This document shows, in pieces, positions 25,502-37,651 of a stretch of 64,000 nucleotides of DNA. Each line of letters starts with the position of its first letter. Position 1 is the first letter of the stretch. The notes under the pieces were generated by a model that saw only the letters and a program-made list of their open reading frames with translations, made no database searches and was not told the origin of the DNA. Source of the DNA: Macquaria australasica. Its lineage: Eukaryota; Chordata; Actinopteri; Centrarchiformes; Percichthyidae. Location of the stretch: contig SEMN01000148.1 of NCBI GenBank assembly GCA_005408345.1, positions 248,001-312,000 of the forward strand. The letters are read 5' to 3'. The position numbers and the translations under genes were made by a program.

Positions 25502-27819
25502 TGCACACACATACACACCCTCAGTGCTGCACCACAGAGGAACTGAGCATCAGAGCCAAAGGGACTAACTGTCAGAGGAGGCTCCTACATGCATCAATGC
25601 AACCTGATGGTACAGAACGTACATTTCTTCATGTGGGCCTGGCTGGGAGGAAACACTCTCAGATTGGCTTCACACTGTCCTTCCCAGTTAGCGAGTGCTG
25701 TTCTTGCCAAGCAAGCAGGAGAGTGACAAATTAATTTGATCACCCAGGTGCAGCAGGGATTGGCATATTGCTACAATCAAATCGATGTTTGGACTAACAG
25801 AACACAGCGTCTTCAATCAGCCTTTTCCATCAAATGAGCAATGAACACACAGATCCATGTGAAATAAAGACATTTGAGGCATACAGACATTGTACCCCAT
25901 ACCCATATTCTTTTCATCCACAGAGCACCCAACTATTCCAAACTCCCATCTGTTTTCCCACACATAGAGCTAGATTGGACAAAGTATTGGTCTATTTACA
26001 AGGTACATGCTTTGAAGAGTATATGCCAGAGTAATTCATTTATGGTCTGATGGATGCCATGGCCCCAGGCTCCATTCCTATGAGACCACACTCTATTTGA
26101 AGCACACTCATCTTGCTTGTCACCATCCTCTCAGTACATACAGTGTATTTTTTCCATCGCATGTGATGTGTGTGCCAGGAATAGGAAGATAAATAAATTA
26201 TTGATGCCAGACTCTATTCTTTATTTAGTTATCAGGCAAGCTTAATAATCTTGCCTCCTTTTCAGGTTTACCAGAAGCCCAAATTGCAGTGACTGGGTAC
26301 ATAAAGCAGTAAAAATAGCTGTGAAAATAGGTAATTTTCCAGAAAGTGCTTTTGTCTGGTGTAACCAGCTAGAAAAACAAATTGTGGCCTTTAGTTAAAT
26401 ATCACAAGTCACAAAAACAACTAAGATATTTTTATCATGAAACGTAGATTTTGCCATTTTCATTTTGTATTCATAATCTGTATGCAGCAATGTATGTAGA
26501 AGGGACTACATGTGTATTTTCTTTCCACAAGGTGTCTGAAATGAAAAGCTTTTCAATTGCTCCAGAATACAACAAACAATTTGCATATTTATATTGCTTG
26601 TTATGAGAACAGCAAAGATTAGACTCACCCCAACAGATGGATCTTTTCACTCGCTGGAACTTGAATTTTTTTGTGCAAAGTGAATTACTTAGAAATTTCC
26701 TGAATAAAATTGTTATGGAAAAGTCAGCCACCTCAACCAAAGATCTTTCACACAGAGCAACAGGCTTTTATGTAAACATCATTCTAAGGATGTAATCATA
26801 TGTTAATGCTACCGTGTGGAATCGTGAGAACAAAGCTCACCTTTTTTTTTTTGACCAACCTCTCTGAACTATCAGCCTTGACTTCCTCAGCATTTATTTC
26901 AACAACAACCAGACTTAGTATATGTGACAAACCTCAGACACCTCAGATATTATTCCAAGAGGCCAAAAACTAAACTCTGCATAACCTCCAGTCTTTGGAT
27001 ATGAATTCCAACAACAAATGCACAGATTACTTTGATGATACTAGAGGTAGAACAAAAATCTCTAGTGATGCTGAAGAGGACTCCAACTTGAAAAGCGGCA
27101 GCATCCATAATGCTTTGTGTTTAGTCCCCTTGCCTTTAAAGTTTGAAGATTTTGATGTTCCTATTTCCCCAGTGTGTTCACACAGCATAGTGCAACTGTT
27201 CAATATTACAGTTGGATCTCAACTAAACTTTATTCAACAGATGGTTGGGTCAAGTGTGATTTATCCTCTACATTTTTAGCCAAATTAGTACATTTTTGAG
27301 ATCATCTTGACAAAGACACAGACAGACTAGCAGAGAGAAAACAAATATGCCTTCCACCTTTTCCGGATCAAGGTAATGACGCATGTTTCAAAGGACTTAA
27401 TGGATTTATCATCTACTGTATTTGATGAGGTGTTTATCAGAAGCAGATGTTCCTTAACACTTCTCTATAGATAACTGAAGACACAGGGATGTGTGTTACA
27501 TTTGTTGGTTAGGCGAGTGGATGTCATGTGATTGGTTATTGTAATTTAGTTTTCCTTGAAAGGCTCACGTAAAATGTAGTGTTAATGCTAAACAATGAAG
27601 CTCTTCCAAGCTACTAAAAGAAGCCATTACCTGGGACAAGAGCTTTATTGTTTGGACCATTATTTATTCAATTAGATGCTAGTTAAGTATTTTCAACTGA
27701 TAACTTGAATATCTTTTAATTCCAGGGTTAGATGTCTATATGTGAATGTGAGTGACTCATCCTTAAAGAAATACAAACCATATCATCAGACAGAATATAC
27801 TATGTATTTTCACATATAA
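25498..27819. other. Non-genic DNA with one unassigned open frame
   Basis: The plus-strand frame 26995-27279 (94 codons) has a fairly protein-like composition but no domain, partner exon or neighbouring element that I can recognise. The rest shows nothing. Confidence 0.35.
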
Positions 27820-28175
27820 CCGTTCTTTAATTAGGTAATCTTATTGAGGTTTCTTTTACAAGAGAGACCTGAGTACAGCAGATAAAAAGAAAAGGAAAAA
27901 CAAGCATAACCAGACAAACAAAAGCACATACAGACATCATTCGGGATGACACATTCAAGTTTTAAAATTCTCTGTAATTCATTCCATTTATAAGGCGCAA
28001 AGTAGTGGAAAGAAGTCTTCCCAAGTTCGGTATTTACCACAGGGGTCAAACAGTCCTGAGATCTGGTCTGGTGAGCAGTGGTTTTAAATTTGAGAAGAGA
28101 AGTGATATACTGCAGCTGCTTTTGCAGGGGACCATTATAAATAAAAATGATAGGATGCTATATAGTGAGTCATGT
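27820..28175 (-). mobile_element. 5'-truncated LINE remnant: ORF2 C-terminus and 3' end
   Basis: On the minus strand the frame ending near 27930 includes TELGKTSFHYFAPYKWNELQ and then LKLECVIP. This is the Gly-Lys-x-x-F...W-N-x-L pattern seen at the extreme C-terminus of many fish non-LTR reverse transcriptases. Upstream in the same frame is an HQTRSQ block that belongs to the same region, preceded by a TAG. Downstream is a 3' UTR-like GGTCTCTCTTGTAAAAGAA ... GATTACCTAATTAAAGAACGG, resembling the 3' end of a common fish LINE. No reverse transcriptase or endonuclease domain remains, so the copy is dead. The clade is not certain. Confidence 0.75.
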
Positions 28176-28528
28176 TCACAACAGGCATCTTTGCAAGGTT
28201 ATACAACTTTTTTTCTACTCTTTCATATCCCAGTGGGTGTCATTAAGTCATACACCTGCACTAATGCTGTCCCAAAATAAAACCTGACTTTGTTCACAGC
28301 AAAAAATTGAAATTCACCATTCATGGAGCAATGAACCAGTCTTAAATTAGATATTAGGTGACAGGGGGACAAAAAAGAAATGACAAAACAATAAAAGAAA
28401 AACCTCCAAACCTTCCTGGGGTAAAGCACATTGACGCTCTTGAATGCGTTATGTGCAGTCTGTATGAGAGCAGGCTATGAAACAGAGCTCTTGATTAAAA
28501 TATTGATATCTACATGCTCAGAGCAGAT
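28176..28528. other. Unassigned sequence beside the LINE remnant
   Basis: This may contain further decayed LINE sequence, but nothing could be matched with confidence. Confidence 0.3.
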
Positions 28529-28529
28529 G

Positions 28530-28561
<32 letters not shown>

Positions 28562-28562
28562 C
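28529..28562. repeat. (CA)n(TA)n compound microsatellite
   Basis: About 7 CA units followed by about 10 TA units. Confidence 0.95.
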
Positions 28563-30827
28563 ATACAGTACTGTGCAGTTTTAAATACTTCTGTGCAGTA
28601 AGCAGAACAAAGGAAGCTGTTCAAAGTCAATGCCAATTCAGCAGTGTGTGAAGAGGCTGAAACAACTTTCTATCACCACCTTTTAATAGCTACACAAAGA
28701 CAATGGCCATTTCCATAATCATCAAAGTTGTCACTGGCTACCGTCTTTTCAAATTATGATGGATTTGCATCTGGGACTGAATAATTGACTGAGAGTGACT
28801 CTTTTGGGGTCGATGAGTTTGAAATATGACGACTGCACAAAGGCATTAGCGAAAATACCCCTGCCCCTGTCTTTCCTTTACTTTCTCATTGCACATGATG
28901 AGATGTGACACGACGTCTTTTCATCCATAACAATCACCTCCGCTTTACCAAAAATATCAGATTTCAGCATAAACATTTGCAGAACAATGCATGTCAATTG
29001 AAATCTGCAAAAAATAAAATAAATAAATAAGACAGATAATAACATTGTGAGACACAACTCTTTTTCCTGATCTCCTAAGGCAACCATACCACGTCCATCA
29101 CCTGCAACACTTGGCACCTTTTTGAGGGAGCGATGCTTCCTGGTGGGTATTAACTGGCCCTGGTAAACATTTGCTATTGTTCCGGTCCTGCTCCAAGTGC
29201 ATCCAAAGTCCCCTCCAGAAAGACCCTGAAGCCTAAGGGGGCAGTGACGAGGCAGCAGGGGTAGATAGTGGGTCACTGTCCGGAGCACTGGTGCAGAGCG
29301 TTAATTGTTGAATCAGAGTGCATAGCTGGGGCCTCTGCAGTGGCAGTAATTGGGATGGGAAGCATGCTGACAAGGCAGTAGAAACTTTGTGGAAGGGCTA
29401 ATGGCTGGGAAAGTCAACCAAACATCAGTAGGAATAACCACCTTAAGCACATACTTTCATGCAGGTGAAACTAAAGTCAAGTTTTGTGCTGACTAGTCAA
29501 GTAAGAAATAACAGAGCGCAGACTTGCTGAGTTTCTGTCATCTGTAGTTACATCTGTATTGTTTCAACCAACCACACTATTTGGAATTGGATAAATGTTG
29601 AAATGAGAGGGAATTGAACTGTTTGGTGGGTGCTGTTCATATGAAACATTATTTTGTCATCATTGTCATTGCTTTAGATGATATATCAGAGCATACATCT
29701 TGTCACAAAGTACAGATTCTTTGCAAGACTCATGCAAGAATATTAAAGTATGACAACAGATGATGCTGGATTTAACAAACAACACATGCAGCTGTAAGCA
29801 TACGCTTTTACAAACACCGCAATAGCAATAAAAATATTTTCACCCTGAACTTATTGTTCCACAGTGGCTGATGTCAACTAATGTGGCCAGGAAGTAATCT
29901 TACTCATCCCGGCATGACTTTTATGGACAAATAAATCTTACCTATGACACAATTTCTGGAAGTGTATGAGCTTTTTCTCCTTGAACTAAGGTTGTGAAAG
30001 CATATTTACCACTTAACCCACAATTTGGATGTAATAGTAATTTCTCAATCTGTTTTGTTGATTGAATTTTAAACTGTTTCACCACAAGTGTTTTAGAGGC
30101 GTGTTTCATGCCTCTGTGTCTTAGAATAAATACTTTCCTTTTATGCTGTCATTTAAAATATGTAAATGCAGTATCTGGGGATGAAGCATAGTGGGACAGC
30201 TCAGAGCAGTTTCCCCAGTTTCATCTGACATACTAATAATATATGTGCTACATATAACCTTTATAGTATGCTGTTTTAGCAGTTAGTGTACAAGAAACTA
30301 CTCTACAGCCAGAGTGATATGCATACGTAATACCCATTGAATCATTGTGCTCTTGTAGTTAAACTGTACTGCATGGGGCCTAGCAGGTAATGGGTACAAT
30401 TTTTAGTCATTTGTAGGCATGAATTAGTCATTTGTACTGTAATTACTAAATGAAGATTCATGGTTGTTGCATCTGCGTGGCCGTGAGGGTATGTGTAGGT
30501 CCGCCTGATGCAAATTTCATCATTTTCCCATGTCTGCAAAGGTCAAATGCACTACAAGCTCGCTGACTGCACATTCAACAGAAAAGCAAAGAGGACGCTT
30601 ATGTTGTGTATTGTACGTGCTGTATTCCACATCCTTGGATACATTTAAGAAACACATTGTGTTTAACAACCAGAGCATATCTTATTAAAAAGTCTAAAGA
30701 AAACATTAGTGTACATTTCCTGTATTTCTTTGTTTAATCTCTACTTTTATGTATTTTTTTTAGGTTAAATACAACTTTTTCAGTACATACCTTTTAAGTA
30801 CATATGCTGTAAATGTGTGTGGGTGTG

Positions 30828-30831
<4 letters not shown>
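28563..30831. other. Unique non-genic DNA
   Basis: The minus-strand frame 29288-28878 is the longest in this part but has no recognisable domain. Its GC-richer portion (29060-29290) could equally be a conserved non-coding block. No RNA gene was found. Confidence 0.4.

Positions 30832-30861
<30 letters not shown>
30832..30861. repeat. (TA)15 microsatellite
   Basis: Pure TA run preceded by a TG-rich lead-in. Confidence 0.95.
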
Positions 30862-30862
<1 letters not shown>

Positions 30863-31223
30863 TTTTAGATTTGTTTTGCAGAAATTTATTTGAGGTTGTC
30901 AAGCATGATTGTGTTGCCTTAGAATCATGGAGTGTTTGGATATTAGTGTTGATTCTACTGCTCTCTTACCAGTTTGTCAGTTTGAAACAAGCCCAAGGCA
31001 AATAACATGCATTTTATAACACAGTGGTGTGGTAAATTGAGCCCTGAAGGATAGTGGGAAGTAAGTGTGTGCATGTTTTGTTTGCTTGAATGTGTGCTCT
31101 TAGATGCCTTGCCGTGGGCGTCTGTCCTACAGTATGACAGTGCCTTTCATAATGCACCAGTGACTTGTGACATCAGGCTGGACTTTTCACACTCACCAGA
31201 CCACAACCCTCACAATGTATTCC

Positions 31224-31227
31224 ATAC

Positions 31228-31319
<92 letters not shown>
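31224..31319. repeat. (TA)n(CA)n(TA)n compound microsatellite
   Basis: A TA run, a CA core (about 31247-31265) and a long second TA run. The tyrosine/isoleucine-rich frames across it are artefacts. Confidence 0.96.
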
Positions 31320-31321
<2 letters not shown>

Positions 31322-34300
31322 CTCTCCTATCAAGTCTGGCTGCTACACATGCAGTGTCAGGCACACTTCTATTTTCTCTGAGGCGTCCTCATCAATCACA
31401 ATGCAGGACCAAGGGCATCTTTTTATTCTCAACTTTTTATGTTACTTACACAGTAAAACTGATTTTCACGTGTCCCAATCCTTTTGTGTCTTACACAAAG
31501 AACTTTATTTATCTTTGTGAAGATAAATCATCCACAGTGTTATGACATGCTGACGCAGAGACAAGCCGGCTGGAACAAAAAAAAAAAGGTGTTGACTTTT
31601 TTCAGTTTTGTCTTCTTTTCTCTTCAGAAATGCTCAGTTGGTGATGCATGTTTTTTAGCGGCTGGAACATGCTGAAGGAGGTCTGAATGGTAATAATTGC
31701 ATTTGTGGGGTAGTTTTTGCTGTTGCGGGTAAGTATTGTTGTTTATATGTTAGGGAGGATTGAAGTATTGCCTGTAAAATTACGATTTATTGTGGTGTGA
31801 TTTGTGAGTGAATTAATACATCTTAATGGAAAATAAAATATGAAAGATTTATTCCATGTACCATATTCATTTCTCTGAAACACAGCTTGAGCTTCATCCA
31901 AACGCAGAACAACACATTCAATATCTTGGGCCGTACAGTAAATGGTTCTATTGTGCAGCCACTGTCTCAGAAGCTGCAGACTGACACAGCTTTTGGCACT
32001 GACAGCCTCTCTAGCATTATGTACTGTAAGTGAATTAAACTAATGCACCCGTCTCCTTTCTGCTGCTGGACAGTATTTATTAGTCTGATCTACATCCATA
32101 AGTCTTATTCTGTGTCACAACTCCATCTTTTATGCTGCCGGCTGAGTGAAAAATGCAAGTACCCTGCAATAACAGCTTTGCCTGATGAACAGATATGTGT
32201 GACATTATCTTCAAGTGTGTGGGCAAAGCACTTCCATGTGACTATATATGTCTTGACCTTGTTTTCTTTCCTCAGTCATCATTCAAGATTTATTACTGAA
32301 CAGAACATGACTGAAAATCTGTCCTCTTCCCTAATTCCAGAGTGCAATGCACATTACAGCCATTATAGCCATTTTCTTAATGTTTCATTATCTTTGTTCC
32401 ACTGAAGACATACTACAACACCAGCATACAGCTATTAGAATGAGGTGGAGGTAGAGAAAGAGGCAAGTATTACAACAAATAACCAGGAGCCAGGAAAACA
32501 AAGCAGACCAAGGTTTTTTTCTTTGATGCATGGCAGTCTACAATCCCATTATCTCTGCTGGGTAAGGATCACAGAGACTTGAGTCAGGAGAATATCCTTT
32601 CAGACAGGTGCACAGAAACAGACGCCAGTGGTGATAACCAACATGGGCATCTAGTATACCCAGAAAGCTTCAGCACCAAACAGCAGCTGACTTCCAAAAC
32701 AAAGCCCAGAACAAACCACTATACATTACATTAACTTGTCACTAATCTGGGTTGAGCTCAAAGCATTAAAAAATCAGGATAGATTTAAAACTGTATTTAA
32801 AAGATTCTCATGGTTTTGGCACCAGGGAAAAGCATAAACAGCACGATTAATTATTGCTGTGGTGTAGCTGTCTCCTAGTGATACATGTAATCATTTATGC
32901 CCCCCCCCCAAACTGTCCACTCATTGCTCCTCTGTTGACAAATAAATGGATGTGAAGACTTGGTTTGGCAATGAAATGGATGGCAAACATTAACGCAGCC
33001 GGGTCAGTGATTGTCCAATGCATTACAGCTGTAGAACATTCATCTATGCACTAACATTTTCATGTGGGAAAATAGTGGCAAAAGGACGGACATCATTGTG
33101 TAATGGATTGCCACATACGACTAGTATGTGCAAAAGTGGGCTTGTGTGGGCATGTCTCGTCCAGAAACACTGTGCAGCAGTGTGTTGGATCTATCTTTGT
33201 GATTACCGAGTGCCAATCTTGGATCCACTATTCATTCTTTTATAACATTTCTTGTCATGTACATCTGAAGGACAGAGGTAGGAAAGCCTCTGCTCCTGCT
33301 GCATACATAGCACTGTAACAAGCATCACCTCTGCAGTGCAAGGTTAATACTACCTGTCAGTGTCACAAAGACAGGCCCCCTGATTATGATTGATCAGGTT
33401 CTTATCAAGCCCCGTTGTGTGGTAAAAGACATTTGGGGAAGGGCTGCTGTGTTCTATGTTGGAACTACAACAGTCCTTGGAGAGAGATCCCAAGGTGCAC
33501 CCACTGCTAGGAAAGCAACAACGAAGAAAAGAAAAAAAAAAATCAAACTTGTCATGCAATGTCATCTGCATCTCAACGAAGTTGGTGGAGACTGGGAGTT
33601 AGAGTAATGAGAAACCACAGCGTTACTGCATTTTGATTGGCACTTTGACCTGGCAGGTTTGTTAATCGTCGAAAATTCTTTGCGATTACAATCAGTCATT
33701 CGTACCTCCTGCCGTGGTGATGGCAGATTTATGGAAATTAGGGCATCATAATCCTGATCAGGTTGTGTCGGCTTATTGTGTGCACAGAGCTCCACGACCC
33801 CGCAGTAATTGCCTCTTGCAATCTTCTAAATCTTGCTTGACATACCAGCAAATCCACGGCTCCCTGTTGTTTTTAGTGGTGACCTTGGCTTGGTGTCAGA
33901 GCTTTGGAGCGGGCTTGCTCTGAACGTGGAGGGAATAGGGTGTTTGACTTAAGATTCCATGTGCATTTCACTGGCATTTCTCTTGTATTCCTGAAAACAC
34001 ACTACATGCAAAGCCGGGCAGCGGCACCAGGCACTAAAATAATTCTGATCAAGAAGGACAGGGATGTGACCTCGAAACCTGTCAAACTCTTAGACTGGGA
34101 GATGAATGGAATGAGAGGGAGGGGCTGAAATTGGAGTCCTCAAAAGCAGACTAATTATCCTAAAACACTGATAACTCTCAAATCCTCCATTTCCTGGAGG
34201 CTGTGCATAATAGTTTATTAACTCTACATAATTGACCATAATTAGAAAAGGGTCTTAGATCTTTTGTGTAAGAAAGCACAGTATTTTGACTTTTAATGTC

Positions 34301-35412
34301 AAATAGTAGACACTAATTTGCTCTGTCAGTATGAATGTTAATCGTGTCAATACAGCCATGCTTTGTCATTTCTACTACACAGAGTTTAACTATTTGCTGC
34401 AAAGTATGGAAGCTATTAATCATTTGACAATAATAATATAAAGACAGCAACAAGAACAAATGACAACTATGATTTGAAATTGTCCAATTCATGTAAGTCA
34501 TTCCTCTCCAACACTACTTATTCCTCTTATCAAAACCCGTGTAGTTTACTGCAAAACATGGCCACACGTGTGTCCAGTTATAGTGGCTGATTAGACTTCT
34601 GCTCAGGTTGAAGTTGGGTGCGATGTACCAAAGTCCATGTACAGGTATGATAAATGTGTAAGTTGTCTTGCCCTAACAGGTGTAACAAAACTAACTCTCC
34701 CACAAGGTTCTGATGTAGGTGTCAGACCAGATCTCGCAAAGCCACATTGACAGGCAGGACAGCGCAAACTCGCACAGTTAGTATACAGCTTCGTCATTAA
34801 CATCTATTATTGTTGTTGCACACAGGCAGCCAAGCAGCAACCCCCCCACAATCTCTATTTCACTGTGCAGTCATAAACAAGGATATAAACAATCAATATA
34901 TCCTGCATGGGAGGTCAATACCACTCCCCTCTCGCAAGTTGGCTGGACACTGGAGAGCCTTACAAGTTTGTGTGTCAAAGTTCAAATCAGATTGAACTCT
35001 ACACTAGGCAAGCAAGGCGGGATCAATTTGCATCTGGAAGCGAATATGTCTTGCTCCCTTTAGTGAAATGAATGGGGAGCACATTTTGATCTGGCAAAAT
35101 AAGATAAAACACCTTTCGGGGGTGTAACATTGGTGTGGAGGGCCTTTAAGACCAGAGGCATTCTCTGGGAGGCACACACTCTGATTTTGGGGAGGTCAGA
35201 TATTTACCAGTCTATATGGAAGTGAGAAAATTTATTTATTTGCAAAGCATTGGATTCAAGCAAAGGTGGCAACACATCTATGCTTAAACACTATTGTATG
35301 CTATTACACTAGGTAATGCAGTGCGTTTCTCATAGCTTACAGACAAGTTATGCAGTGAGTATTTTTGGTATTTTTGGAGTGTAACATAAAAATTGTTACT
35401 ATTGTTGCTATT
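31320..35412. other. Unique non-genic DNA with enhancer-like blocks
   Basis: No exon is supported. The 33610-34250 stretch is unusually non-repetitive, with TTAATCG, GCGATTACAATCA, CATAATCC and CATAATTGACC motifs. It is a candidate conserved non-coding region. A C-rich run lies at 32899-32909. Confidence 0.4.
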
Positions 35413-35475
35413 GTTAAAGGCATAGTTAGATTTTATGACATAAAGTGGCGATACTGATGCATGGACATTAGCTCA
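35413..35475 (+). repeat. Fragment of a TTAA-start dispersed repeat (copy 2)
   Basis: Begins TTAAAGGCATAGTTAGAT and shares its start and the ATGCATGGACATTAGCT landmark with 8063-8140. The right boundary is undefined. Confidence 0.45.
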
Positions 35476-36010
35476 GTCAGGAATGGAGTGGGACTCACTT
35501 TCAGCCTGTGAGGTAGGGTGCTGGTGAGTTGCTAGTGGAAGGGGACAGCCGGTCAACTTGTAAAACTAATCAGTCTGCAAAACACACACACATCTCACTG
35601 GTCTAGGTGCTGAGTCCAAAAATTGTGTGGTGATTTCCGCTTCTCAAACACTGGCAACATTGTCACCTTTATTGCATTTAGAAAAACTCAGGTATGATAT
35701 GATACTCAGGTATGGTATGATACCTCTGAAAAGCCAATTGTGCTCGAAATGTTGTACTTTTTATAAATGTAATAAAGATACATTTTTTGAACTATACAAC
35801 AAAACCATGTATCTGAAAATCAAATAAAAAACATTTTAGGTCCTGAAAAAGTAACTTCAACTTATAACAAGTTCCAGTAAGTCACATGGTCTCCATACAG
35901 TAACCTTGCTGGTCACTTTCCATGGATGCATGTAATACCTGCTATTTATTTGATACAGTGTGATGGTTAAACAGCCAGCTAGTGATGAAATATAAACTGG
36001 AGAAAGACTG

Positions 36011-36209
36011 TGTCATGGTGAGCCATTTAGGCAACAGGGAGAGGACCCAAAGGCAGACAGGCGGGGAGGCTGAATAAGTCCAAAGATTTAATAAGAAAAT
36101 ACTACAAAACAAACTTACAAAACACAGGAACTGACACGCAGGGAAACACCAGGAACACGACACGAAGAGATCATCAAGAACATCAGCAACATAAACCACA
36201 TCAATGACA
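36011..36209 (-). mobile_element. LTR-like fragment related to the solo LTR at 22643
   Basis: The plus-strand order TGTCATGGTGAGCCATTTAGG, GAGGACCCAAAGGCAGAC, AGGCTGAATAAG, AAACTTACAA, ACACCAGGAACAC matches the U5/R half of the 22643-23047 LTR position by position, with substitutions. The fragment begins TGTCAT and ends ATGACA. On the minus strand an ATTAAA, a common polyadenylation variant, falls where the other LTR has CAATAAG. No matching target duplication is seen, and the U3 half with its TATA box is missing. The region where it should lie is occupied by the minisatellite. Confidence 0.55.
36124..36173 (+). repeat. 50-bp direct repeat, left copy
   Basis: Identical over all 50 bases to 37652-37701 (starts ACAGGAACTGACACG, ends GAAGAGATCA). 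It lies inside the LTR-like fragment, so the right copy is a displaced piece of the same LTR. Confidence 0.97.
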
Positions 36210-36236
36210 CGACAGAAAAAAACAGACCCGGGGCTG

Positions 36237-37651
36237 GACAGGACCTCTCAGGCGGACAGCCTAGAGGCAGGGCAGAGACCGGACAGGACCTCTTAGGCGG
36301 ACACCCTGGAGGCAGGGCAGCGGCCGGACAGGACCCCTCGGGCGGACGGCCTGGGGGCAGGGCAGAGACCAGCCAGGACCCCTCAGGCGGACGGCCTGAA
36401 TGGCGACCAGACGTGGGGAGTCGCTCGGGAGGACGGCTACATGGGAGGAGCCGCTCTGGAGGACGGACAGGATGCCGGCGACGAGGAAGGAGCCGCTCTG
36501 GAGGCCGGGCAGGAGACGGCGACGACGAAGGAGCCGCTCTGGAGGTCGGGCAGGGGCAGGGGCAGGAGGCGGGCGACGGGCGACGGGCAGGAACTGGCAC
36601 TGGAGGTTGCAGCTGGACGGGAACTGGCACCGGCGGCTGCAGCTGGATGGGAACTGGCACCGGAGGCTAACAGCTAGGCTGCTGGGGCGGCTGAGGCTGC
36701 TTGGGCACCTGCGGCGGCAGCCGGATGGGCGCAGGAAGCCGAGGCTGCGGCGGCAGCCGGACAGACGCAGCATCAGGAGGCTGCGGTGGCAGCTCGACGG
36801 GCACTGGAGCAGGAGGCTGCGGCGGCAGCTCAACTGGCACTGGAGCTGGAGGCTGCGGCGGCGGCAGCTCGACGGGCACAGGAAGCTGAAGCGGCGGCTG
36901 CAGCTGGGTAGGAACCGGCACTGGAGGCAGAACTGGTGTAGACCAGACTGCCGACTCGAGAACAGAAACTGATGTCGGCCGGTTAGCCAACCGGGTCCAT
37001 GGAGCAGGAGATGGCTGGACTGCCGACTCGGGAACAGGATCAGGTGGTGGCGAGACCACCGGCTGGAAAACAGGAACTGATGTCGGCCGGTTCGCCAACC
37101 AGGTCCGGGGAGCAGGAGTTGGCCGGGCTGCCGACAGGGAACCAGAACCAGAAGTCGGCTGGACCTCCAACGGGGAAACAGGATCATAAGCTGGCCGGGT
37201 CGCCGACAAGGAACCGGAAGCAGAAGTCGGCCGGACCGCCAACCAGGAACCAGGAACAGAAGCTGGCCGGACCGCCAACAGGGAATCAGGAAACGAAGCC
37301 GGCCGGACCGCCGACTGGGGAACAGGAACTGGTGTAGGCCGGTTAGTCAACCGGGTTCGGGGAGCAGGAGTCGGCCGGACCACCGACTCAGGAACTGGAT
37401 CCGGCGTGGGCTGGATTGCCGACTCAGGAACTGGATCCGGCGTGGGCTGGACTGCTGACTCGGGAACAGGAGCTGATGTCGGCCGGTTAGCCAACCGGGT
37501 CCGTGGAGCAGAAGTCGGCCGGACCTCCAACTGGGAAACAGGATCAGAAGCTGGCCGGGCCGCCAACTGGGAACCAGGATCAGAAGCTGGCCGGGCCGCC
37601 GACTGGGAACCAGGATCAGAAGCTGGCCGGGCCGCCGACTGGAGAACAGGA
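36237..37651. repeat. GC-rich composite minisatellite with codon-length periods
   Basis: Four sub-arrays follow one another. A 45-bp unit (GACAGGACC...GGCGGAC core) repeats about four times at 36237-36410. A 30-bp unit (GAACTGGCACCGG core) lies at 36588-36666. A 36-bp unit (GGCGGCAGCTCGACGGGCAC core) lies at 36778-36890. From about 36920 to 37651 there are imperfect 36-bp and longer units (CAGAAGCTGGCCGGGCCG core). All clear periods are multiples of three. Base composition is far more GC-rich than the surrounding DNA. Confidence 0.9.

Noticed and set aside
28878..29288. 136-codon minus-strand frame as a coding exon
   Set aside because: No domain, and the splice signals are inconsistent. It could be a conserved non-coding block instead.
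31067..31520. Overlapping frames of 104 and 117 codons
   Set aside because: The centre is a TA/CA array, and no coding signal lies outside it.
36400..37337. Plus-strand glycine/arginine-rich frames across the GC-rich block
   Set aside because: They overlap longer minus-strand frames and reflect stop-free tandem units whose periods are multiples of three.
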